A stretch of DNA of 64,000 nucleotides from Brevibacillus choshinensis. Its GTDB lineage: Bacteria > Bacillota > Bacilli > Brevibacillales > Brevibacillaceae. The stretch covers positions 4,129,001 through 4,193,000 of the forward strand of contig NZ_CP069127.1 of assembly GCF_016811915.1 (NCBI RefSeq), read 5' to 3'. Positions 58,061-64,000 of the stretch are shown piece after piece. Position 1 is the first letter of the stretch; each line of letters opens with the position of its first letter. A program made the translations under genes and the position numbers. The notes beneath the pieces were generated by a model that saw nothing but the letters and a program-made list of their open reading frames with translations, was not told the DNA's origin and did no database searches.

Positions 58061-59402
58061 AAAAGCATGGTTAGAAGACACGGATAGTGATGTGATTTCT
58101 CATATAGAAACATGTGAGGACTGCATCATATGGATTGAAGAACAGATGACAACTGACGAGGAGGTGCAGTTCTTGAAGGAGGTTCCTTTACCATCGGTGA
58201 ACCTGGAAGAGAGAATCATGCAGGCCATCTACCAGGACGCCGGAAAAGGCACGCCCCCTCATGCCGCTACTGAATCGCTACAACCGCCGACACCGCTCGC
58301 AAGCAGCAAGCGTCGAACCAAAGGCTTCCCTTCACTCGCCTGGGTCAGCGCAGCAGCAGTCTTGCTCATCGTGGGTCTGGCAGGATACCAGCAGCTGCAA
58401 TCCAATGATTCGCAGATGGCCTCCATGCCGCAAAGCGCGACAAGCGGCTCTCCAAATCAAGGAATTGCGTACAACGCGGAAAGCCAGCCGGAAGCTCCCA
58501 AATCGGAAGCCCCGGTGCAAGACTCTCTCGCGACAAGCGATGCTGCTCCGGCTGCAGCGGGCACTTTGGCAAAACAGCAGGCTCCTGCCGCCCAAACGCC
58601 GAAGGCAGCGGATACTCCATCGGTTATGTCCGAATCTGCTATAGCCATGAATAAGCAGGCAAAAACAATCAGTCCCCAGTCGCGGGCTGCCACAGAATCA
58701 CAACCAACCGCTCGCAGCAGCGTTGTGACTCCACCCGTTACTGAGCCTGCCAAGAAAGAAACGACGATCGCCCTTGCTGATCAAGAAAAGGCCAGAAAAA
58801 GCGCAGCGAAAGCAACGGAGGAGACCGATCAATCCGTCGCAGCATCTGGCGAGCCCGTTTATTCGCTGACTGCCCAATCCGTCCCTGAAGCAGACGAGAA
58901 TGCATCTGCCAAAGCCGTGGTGGGGCCGCCAGCACCATCCGTTCAAAAAGCAGCGATCACACTTTCTACCTTCTCTGACATTGAGACAGCTGTACAAGCA
59001 TCTGACTTGCCTGTTCCCGTGCTGGCATCTTCGGCAAACGGATTCGCGGTCTCGGATATTTCCGTACAGTACGAATCCGAGACAAGTCAAAAGGCTACAC
59101 GACTCACTGCTGATTACAAGCGCAACAAGAGCTGGATTAAAATTGATGTCGTCCGTAACACGCACGGCAAACGCAGCCTCTCCATTCCGGGTACGTTTAC
59201 CGCTACCGAGTTGTTTACGGTCGGCCAAGAGCAAGCGATCGGCGTATCGTTTGATCAGCAAGGCGCAAAGCCATCCACCGTGCAGCACGCTGTTCACTTT
59301 AATGCGCAAGCAAAAAATCAGTCCTTGTACGTCGTCATGTCTGCCAATGGCATCAGTCTGGATGAATTAATCGAAACTGCAAAACAATTGACTTGGGAAT
59401 AA
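58041..59402 (+). CDS. membrane anti-sigma factor with zinc motif
   Basis: 453 residues; start overlaps the sigma stop by 20 nt. The N-terminal cytoplasmic part holds HIETCEDC (HxxxCxxC, a ZAS-type anti-sigma domain). One membrane helix (about 95-115; WVSAAAVLLIVGLAGYQQL). The outer part is a long Ala/Ser/Gln/Pro-rich low-complexity region (about 125-300) and a folded C-terminal domain (QKATRLTADYKRNKSWIKID, LSIPGTFTATELFTVG). It should hold the sigma factor inactive until a cell-envelope signal releases it. Confidence 0.88.
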   Translation: MNCQAFRKAWLEDTDSDVISHIETCEDCIIWIEEQMTTDEEVQFLKEVPLPSVNLEERIMQAIYQDAGKGTPPHAATESLQPPTPLASSKRRTKGFPSLAWVSAAAVLLIVGLAGYQQLQSNDSQMASMPQSATSGSPNQGIAYNAESQPEAPKSEAPVQDSLATSDAAPAAAGTLAKQQAPAAQTPKAADTPSVMSESAIAMNKQAKTISPQSRAATESQPTARSSVVTPPVTEPAKKETTIALADQEKARKSAAKATEETDQSVAASGEPVYSLTAQSVPEADENASAKAVVGPPAPSVQKAAITLSTFSDIETAVQASDLPVPVLASSANGFAVSDISVQYESETSQKATRLTADYKRNKSWIKIDVVRNTHGKRSLSIPGTFTATELFTVGQEQAIGVSFDQQGAKPSTVQHAVHFNAQAKNQSLYVVMSANGISLDELIETAKQLTWE

Positions 59403-59406
59403 CAGC

Positions 59407-59443
59407 AGGACACGTGAGCTTGAATAGCCACGTGTCCTTTTTT
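59407..59443. terminator. terminator after the anti-sigma gene
   Basis: AGGACACGTG (59407-59416) pairs with CACGTGTCCT (59429-59438), followed by T-run. Confidence 0.85.
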
Positions 59444-59453
59444 CTATGGGATG

Positions 59454-59894
59454 CTATTTCACTTCGATCGCACCGCAGCCACCGATGATGGGAATCTCTT
59501 TGGCAACGTCTCTTTCCGTTGTGGTCAGCTCGATTCGAATACCACTGGGCTCATAGCAGAACAAAGCAACATATCCCCCTTCTTGCCCTTTGACACCGAT
59601 CCCTCCAAACTGCAGACGAATGTTACGCTGCTTCATGCGTTCTTCGATTTGGCGCAGGACGGCAATGGATTTCACAGACAGGGCCAGGTGATGCAGACCG
59701 GCTACGTTCACCGCAGCCCCCTGATCGGCTGTCTGCCACAGTGTAATCATCGTCGCACCGTCTGACACATAGGCATGGTGTCCAGCCTCATACTGCAAGA
59801 CTTCGAATTCTAAAACGTCCGTGAAAAATTCCTTGCTCTCCTCCAAATTCGTCACGCTCAAACCCACATGTGAAACCCCATTCGTCATCGCCAT
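59454..59894 (-). CDS. VOC-family (glyoxalase/bleomycin resistance-like) protein
   Basis: 146 residues from ATG 59894 (GGGAGAGGG upstream). Two beta-alpha-beta modules: VSHVGLSVTNLEESKEFFTD, then AGLHHLALSVKSIAVL and YVALFCYEPSGIRIELTT. Metal ligands H and E are in the expected places. Enzymatic substrate unknown. Next to a PPOX-family gene on the same strand. Confidence 0.85.
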   Translation of the reverse strand: MAMTNGVSHVGLSVTNLEESKEFFTDVLEFEVLQYEAGHHAYVSDGATMITLWQTADQGAAVNVAGLHHLALSVKSIAVLRQIEERMKQRNIRLQFGGIGVKGQEGGYVALFCYEPSGIRIELTTTERDVAKEIPIIGGCGAIEVK

Positions 59895-59917
59895 CGTTTC
59901 CCTCTCCCTTTCTTTTT

Positions 59918-60370
59918 TCACATGCCCACCAATTTCGGAATGCGCGCAGAGCAATTGCGATACACTTCCTCGACCGTTACTCTGACCACTTGAATGCTGC
60001 CCGGAAACCACTCGCACAGGCTAGGATCGTCCAGCACTTCTGCCTTGCCATTGATGCGGAGCCGCTGCTGATGAGAGAAATCAATGAACAGCATGCCGAT
60101 CCTGGGATTTTCCAAGATGTTGCCCAAGCTTTGAAAAGCACCATTCCCCGGATAGTCCGGGAAGAGCAGCGTCTCATCGTCCAGTGCCTTTACCGCTGGC
60201 ACTCCGCCCCGAAAGCTGCAATCGCAGTTCCCGTTTCGGTCCGCTGTTGCGATGAAAAAGAACTCCATCGCTTCCACGTATCTGCGAAGGAGCGGCGTCA
60301 ATTTTTGCCCTACACGTATTCCCCCTGTCTGAAATTTGTCCCTCAGCCTTTGCTCACCACTTGGTTCCAT
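59918..60370 (-). CDS. pyridoxamine 5'-phosphate oxidase-like flavoprotein
   Basis: 150 residues from ATG 60370 (AAGGGG at 9 nt). Split-barrel flavin fold: FFFIATADRNGNCDCSFRGG, LLFPDYPGNGAFQSLGNILE, NPRIGMLFIDFSHQQRLRIN, GKAEVL. Members bind FMN or heme or F420 and act on small molecules. Co-transcribed with the VOC gene 24 nt downstream. Divergent from a CGNR regulator. Confidence 0.87.
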   Translation of the reverse strand: MEPSGEQRLRDKFQTGGIRVGQKLTPLLRRYVEAMEFFFIATADRNGNCDCSFRGGVPAVKALDDETLLFPDYPGNGAFQSLGNILENPRIGMLFIDFSHQQRLRINGKAEVLDDPSLCEWFPGSIQVVRVTVEEVYRNCSARIPKLVGM

Positions 60371-60439
60371 CGCTAACCACCCCTTCATAACCACCAAAAC
60401 AACTTTTAAACAGTTATAGAATACTCAATCTCCCAAACC

Positions 60440-60467
60440 TTGTAAATGCTTTTTTAGCGGTTATAAT
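60440..60467 (+). promoter_or_regulatory. promoter of the CGNR gene
   Basis: TTGTAA (60440-60445), 16-nt spacer, TATAAT (60462-60467). A related GTTATA direct repeat lies at about 60412 on the opposite promoter side. Confidence 0.55.
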
Positions 60468-60486
60468 AAAATAGAGGTGAATGACG

Positions 60487-61062
60487 TTGAATCACACACG
60501 AAATACATTGGGTGGAGCTATTTGGATCAATCTGGTCAACACGATCAATAAGCGCCGCATAGATATGCTGGATGACCCTGAGAAAGTCATGCTCTGGCTG
60601 CAGGAAAATCATTTGCTGCGCGATAGTGATCGGAGCGAGCTGGAAAACGCGGAGCGCTATCACCACATCATTTCCGTGCTTCGTTCGCTCCGAGACGTTT
60701 GTTTTGCGGTTCTCTCCGAAATAGAGCGGGACGGCATCTCCTCCATTGTCATCCGGCACATGCAAGCCTTGACAGAACAAATGAACGTACGGCTTACCCT
60801 GCTGTCTTCAGAGGGACGTCTGGAGTTGGTAAACGAAGGTGTCCGCACCGACGATCACATCTCGTATCACGTCTTGGCATCGATGGTGCACACGCTGCAA
60901 ACGGTATCCAAGGAACGGATTCGGACTTGCGAGCATGAAGACTGCATTTTGCACTTCATCGATACCTCCAAATCCGGAAAACGGCGTTGGTGCAGCATGG
61001 AGACATGCGGAAACCGCCACAAGGCAGCCGAGTTCTACGCGAGGAAGAAACAAAAGGAATAA
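60487..61062 (+). CDS. CGNR zinc-finger (ABATE-type) protein
   Basis: 191 residues from TTG 60487 (GAGGTG at 6 nt); the ATG at 60481 touches that site. The C-terminal zinc finger has CEHEDCILHFIDTSKSGKRR then WCSMETCGNRHKAAEFYAR, ending in the namesake CGNR. The N-terminal ABATE-like part (about 1-130) probably binds a ligand. Likely DNA-binding regulator of the divergent PPOX/VOC genes. Confidence 0.88.
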   Translation: MNHTRNTLGGAIWINLVNTINKRRIDMLDDPEKVMLWLQENHLLRDSDRSELENAERYHHIISVLRSLRDVCFAVLSEIERDGISSIVIRHMQALTEQMNVRLTLLSSEGRLELVNEGVRTDDHISYHVLASMVHTLQTVSKERIRTCEHEDCILHFIDTSKSGKRRWCSMETCGNRHKAAEFYARKKQKE

Positions 61063-61155
61063 AGGGAGTCTGGTCCGTTCATACCATTTCCTTTTTTATC
61101 CATTTTTGGTATGATGAGAAAAGCTTCATGCCGGCTGGTAAAGGAGGTGCGTTTT

Positions 61156-61728
61156 GTGACCGGATTGTCCAAAATATTTTGGGGACTGTTACTGGTCTTT
61201 GTGGATATACGTTTGAATCAATTTGATATCATACCGGATTTGATCGGGTATATCATCGCGTACGCAGGATTCTCCCAACTGTCCTCCAGTCATTCGCATT
61301 TCGCCAATGCGAAGTTCGCGACCATCCCGCTGCTCTTGTTTTCGATTCTCGAGCTGTTCCAATTCCCTGCGTCGTATCAGGTATCCACGACGGGAGCTGC
61401 ATCCATGAGCGGTCCGATCATCCTCGTCTCGCTGCTCTCTACCGTATTGAGTTTGTACATGATCTATCATCTATGCAAAGGCCTCGGTTATGTGGCTCGA
61501 GAGGCAGGCGCGCCTGAGCTTGCGGAAAAGTCGGAAAATAGATGGAAATACTACCTATGGCTGACTCTCTCCATGTTCGCAATGCCTTTGTTCGCTGTCA
61601 TCGGGTCGCCCGTCATTCTGTTCTTGATCATTCCGTTTGTCATCATGGGCCTTCTCGTTTATGCCATGCTCCTGATGCTCATCCGCGAGGTCGATCAAAT
61701 CTGGCGTTCCACTTCTCTTTATGAATAA
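61156..61728 (+). CDS. hypothetical membrane protein
   Basis: 190 residues from GTG 61156 (AAAGGAGGTG at 6 nt). Five membrane helices: about 5-25 (GLLLVFVDIRLNQFDIIPDL), 30-45, 55-70, 95-115 and 145-185. The N-terminal DIIPDLIGYIIAYAG motif recurs in small integral membrane proteins of bacilli with unknown role. Single gene with a strong bidirectional terminator after it. Confidence 0.75.
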   Translation: MTGLSKIFWGLLLVFVDIRLNQFDIIPDLIGYIIAYAGFSQLSSSHSHFANAKFATIPLLLFSILELFQFPASYQVSTTGAASMSGPIILVSLLSTVLSLYMIYHLCKGLGYVAREAGAPELAEKSENRWKYYLWLTLSMFAMPLFAVIGSPVILFLIIPFVIMGLLVYAMLLMLIREVDQIWRSTSLYE

Positions 61729-61746
61729 CGAGTCTTCCCCACATTA

Positions 61747-61785
61747 AAACCCGCTCTTGCCTCTACTAGAAGCAAGAGCGGGTTT
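61747..61785. terminator. bidirectional terminator
   Basis: AAACCCGCTCTTGC (61747-61760) pairs perfectly with GCAAGAGCGGGTTT (61772-61785) between convergent genes. Confidence 0.85.
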
Positions 61786-61797
61786 CTTTCTATCGAC

Positions 61798-62787
61798 TCA
61801 TGAAGTCACATCTCGTCTGATGAACACGGTATACGCCACAATCAGCGCGGCGATCGCCCAGATTGTCAACACCGCCAAAGAAAACGGCAAGGTCATTCCT
61901 TTGATGGGCGGCAGCGTCCCATTCAAATAATCCGTCAGCTGCAGATTCACCACAAACAAATACTTGGACGATTCCCATGAAGAGGCCATTTGTGTCAAAA
62001 TCGTACCGCTGATCAAGGCGGCCATCATGATCCCCATTCCCGCAGCGGCGCTTCGCACGAGCACGGAGACCATAAAAGTCACTGTCCCCACTACGACGCA
62101 CACAAACCAGCCTAACCCGTACTGCAAAAGCAAAAACTGCCACTGGGGAATCATGAAGGCACCAGAAGTCTCCAGCTCCCCTCCCGTCACCTCGAAGCCC
62201 GTCAGGATCGGCAGCGTCCACCCTGAATAACCAAAGACGACACCCGACATCACATATGCCAGCAGAAGCGTCGTCAGCACCGTGAGTGAAGTAAACAGCA
62301 GCAGCGTGAGGTACTTGCTGGTCAACACCTTCCACCTTCGCACCGGCCTCGTCAGCAGGAGCTTGATCGTCCCTTCACTAAACTCGGCGGATACCAGATC
62401 GACCGCCAATACAACGATGATCATGGGCAGAAACATCGACACAGCCTGATCCATAAAACCGCGGGCAAAGGTAGGTCCTCCCGGTGCCATCGGATTGATG
62501 TCGTGGTCGAGGTAGTACTGCTGCTGCTGAATCCGTACCTTGATGAAATCACGCCACTCATCGGGCAAACGGCTGGATGCAAGCCTGTTTTGCATGTCCA
62601 CGATCTGTTGTGTCAGCAGGGGCCGCCAATCGGTAGTCCCCATGCGTTCCTGGGCGGTTAGGACGGAACGGTATTGCGCGTAGGTAAAAATCGGAATCAG
62701 GATCGCCAAAATCAGCACCACGACGAGAAAGCGGCGCCTGCGAAGCAGCTTCATCGTCTCATTTTGTACCAGTCCCAGCATGCTCAC
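61798..62787 (-). CDS. ABC-2-type exporter permease
   Basis: 329 residues from GTG 62787 (ATG 62781 also possible), overlapping the ATPase stop by 29 nt. Six membrane helices; a large outer loop after the first (about 45-110) and DLVSAEFSEGTIKLLLTRPV with RRWKVLTSKYLTLLLF, typical of ABC-2 permeases of the YhaP/NatB type. Exports an unknown substrate with the ATPase upstream. Confidence 0.88.
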   Translation of the reverse strand: MSMLGLVQNETMKLLRRRRFLVVVLILAILIPIFTYAQYRSVLTAQERMGTTDWRPLLTQQIVDMQNRLASSRLPDEWRDFIKVRIQQQQYYLDHDINPMAPGGPTFARGFMDQAVSMFLPMIIVVLAVDLVSAEFSEGTIKLLLTRPVRRWKVLTSKYLTLLLFTSLTVLTTLLLAYVMSGVVFGYSGWTLPILTGFEVTGGELETSGAFMIPQWQFLLLQYGLGWFVCVVVGTVTFMVSVLVRSAAAGMGIMMAALISGTILTQMASSWESSKYLFVVNLQLTDYLNGTLPPIKGMTLPFSLAVLTIWAIAALIVAYTVFIRRDVTS

Positions 62788-63712
62788 TTCGATTGCCGCC
62801 TCCTTCGGTCAACGTAAGGAACAGGTCCTCCAGCGTAACCGTCTTTGTAGCGATCCCTATGACGGGGATTCCCGCTCGCACCATCGCCTGATTCACTTCG
62901 CTGACTCTCTCCACGTCCATGCGGCACTTCAGACGATCTTCACCTGCTTCCCATACCTCTTTTACGGCCGGATGCCCTCTTAATACTTCAATGGTTTTGG
63001 GTAAGGACGCCGCTTGTACCGTCCAATCCACTTGATCGGCGAATTGCTCCATCAGTTCCTTGACCAGTCCGACTGAAATCACCTTTCCCTGGCTGATGAT
63101 CGCCACTCGATCACACATCATTTCAATCTCACTCAGCAGGTGGCTGGAGATGAAAACAGCAAGCCCCTCTTCCTCCGCAAGTCTCCGGATAAACTGGCGC
63201 ATCTCCCGAATTCCTGCCGGGTCCAGCCCATTCGTCGGTTCATCCAGGATGAGGATTTTGGGTCGGTGCAAAAGTGCCTGGGCGATCCCGAGCCGTTGCC
63301 GCATCCCGAGCGAGTACGTCTTGACCTTGTCATCGATCGCACGCTCCAGATCGACAAAGCGCACGATTTCCTCAATTCTCTCAGGGGAGATGCCGCCGCT
63401 CATGCGGGCAAATTGCTCCAGATTCTCCCGGCCTGTCATGAATTTGTACAGCTCCGGGTTTTCTACGATGCAGCCAACCTGAGCGATGGCCTGCGGAAAC
63501 TCTTCCTGCAGGGAAATTCCTCCTATTCGGATCTCTCCCCCATCTGCCGCAGCCAGTCCGACGAGCATGCGGATCGTCGTGGTCTTCCCCGCACCGTTTG
63601 GCCCGAGAAAGCCAAAAACCTCGCCTGAAAAGACATCGAAGGTGATATCGTGAATGATCGGTTTTTTGCCGATCTTTTTATGCAATCCTTTTACAGAAAG
63701 TACTTCAGCCAA
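62759..63712 (-). CDS. ABC exporter ATP-binding protein
   Basis: 317 residues from TTG 63712, which has AGGAGGG at 7 nt; ATG 63733 is an alternative. Walker A GPNGAGKTTT, Q-loop CIVENPELYKF, signature YSLGMRQRLGIAQAL, Walker B ILILDEPTNGLDP and H-loop ISSHLLSE. The C-terminal part resembles drug and sodium exporters (CcmA/NatA type). Partner of the overlapping permease. Confidence 0.92.
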   Translation of the reverse strand: MAEVLSVKGLHKKIGKKPIIHDITFDVFSGEVFGFLGPNGAGKTTTIRMLVGLAAADGGEIRIGGISLQEEFPQAIAQVGCIVENPELYKFMTGRENLEQFARMSGGISPERIEEIVRFVDLERAIDDKVKTYSLGMRQRLGIAQALLHRPKILILDEPTNGLDPAGIREMRQFIRRLAEEEGLAVFISSHLLSEIEMMCDRVAIISQGKVISVGLVKELMEQFADQVDWTVQAASLPKTIEVLRGHPAVKEVWEAGEDRLKCRMDVERVSEVNQAMVRAGIPVIGIATKTVTLEDLFLTLTEGGGNRSEHAGTGTK

Positions 63713-63843
63713 ATGTGCACCCTCCTGTTCCATTGCCGCTCCATTGCCTGTCGGAAGCGATCTGATTATGGTACACTGTCAAAAGATGTCCAACCACATT
63801 ATACCACGATCTTCCACCAACACTTAAATAGGAGGAGTATCCG

Positions 63844-64000
63844 ATGCGCACATCCGGAAGACTGCTCTGGCGAATGGCAGGTCTCTTGTCCTTTGCTTCC
63901 TTTTTGCTGTTTGCGACTGGATTTGTTCTTGCCCTCGATCCTCAGCAGTTGGCTCCCGCCCGAGCCACAGCACCATCTCAGACACCGCAGAAAACATCAC
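63844..64000 (+). CDS. partial secreted or membrane protein, cut by window end
   Basis: ATG at 63844 with AGGAGGAG upstream. Fifty-two residues are visible: a basic start (RTSGRLLWRM), a hydrophobic helix (LLSFASFLLFATGFVLAL), then a Pro/Ala/Thr-rich linker. It is a signal peptide or anchor. Family not determined. Confidence 0.7.
   Translation, partial: MRTSGRLLWRMAGLLSFASFLLFATGFVLALDPQQLAPARATAPSQTPQKTS

Noticed and set aside
1..64000. CRISPR array
   Set aside because: No set of regularly spaced identical repeats of 24-40 nt was seen on either strand.

Overview
The window looks like a Brevibacillus-type chromosome (Paenibacillaceae, Bacillota). This rests on strong AGGAGG ribosome-binding sites, frequent TTG/GTG starts, FabI, a B. 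subtilis-like yjcD/yjcF/yjcG/yjcH group, a YutG-like PgpA, YitT, paired HlyC/CorC proteins and an ECF sigma/anti-sigma pair. The genus is inferred from gene content; no search was run.

Two very different regions meet at two tRNA genes near 22.1-22.3 kb. Positions 1 to about 22,118 are AT-rich by eye and filled with small orphan genes, nucleases, a tyrosine integrase and decaying genes. This is an integrated genomic island. The integrase (21070-21990) lies beside the 3' end of tRNA-Val(GAC), the usual attachment position; the other end is outside the window. From left to right the island holds: a zinc-ribbon protein with a tightly coupled partner cut by the window edge; small minus-strand orphans; a rod-shaped RNA of about 115 nt ending in a T-run (1928-2051); two tandem paralogues of unknown function; an Rpn-like protein with an altered active site; a DUF6075-like gene; a three-gene orphan operon; a PLD-like protein; a graveyard (8.6-10.3 kb) with a frameshifted HTH gene, a doubly broken gene and a decayed duplicate of the DUF6075-like gene; a WYL regulator separated by a 28-bp perfect palindrome from a sirtuin-led operon (11.5-14.9 kb); two HNH endonucleases, one overlapping a stand-alone Gre-C-terminal-like protein; and an AIPR (abortive-infection) gene broken by a frameshift inside its nuclease motif.

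From 22.8 kb on the sequence is GC-richer, ordered chromosome. Recognisable modules are yjcH-yjcG-yjcF; a TetR regulator and DUF3995 membrane protein sharing a palindromic operator; PHP phosphoesterase; MBL hydrolase; YitT; CorC-like protein and YjcD helicase; FabI; ZIP transporter; MerR-like protein; HD-GYP protein with a degenerate HD motif; an IS3-family insertion (38021-39307) sitting in the loop of a terminator; TerC/YjbE; CheW; M23 peptidase; ThpR; SurE operon; TerB-like; SgrR and MFS exporter; a four-gene ABC importer with two lipoprotein binding proteins; a second CorC-like protein; XPB-type helicase; ECF sigma and anti-sigma with an autoregulatory-type promoter; VOC, PPOX and CGNR proteins; and an ABC-2 exporter. 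The window ends inside a secreted or membrane protein gene.

The best candidates for undescribed biology are the WYL/palindrome/sirtuin operon, the HNH plus Gre-like pair, the rod RNA, and the unknown operon at 5.1-6.9 kb. Several island genes carry single-base frameshifts, which may be real decay, phase variation or sequencing error. Functional calls come from motif recognition only.
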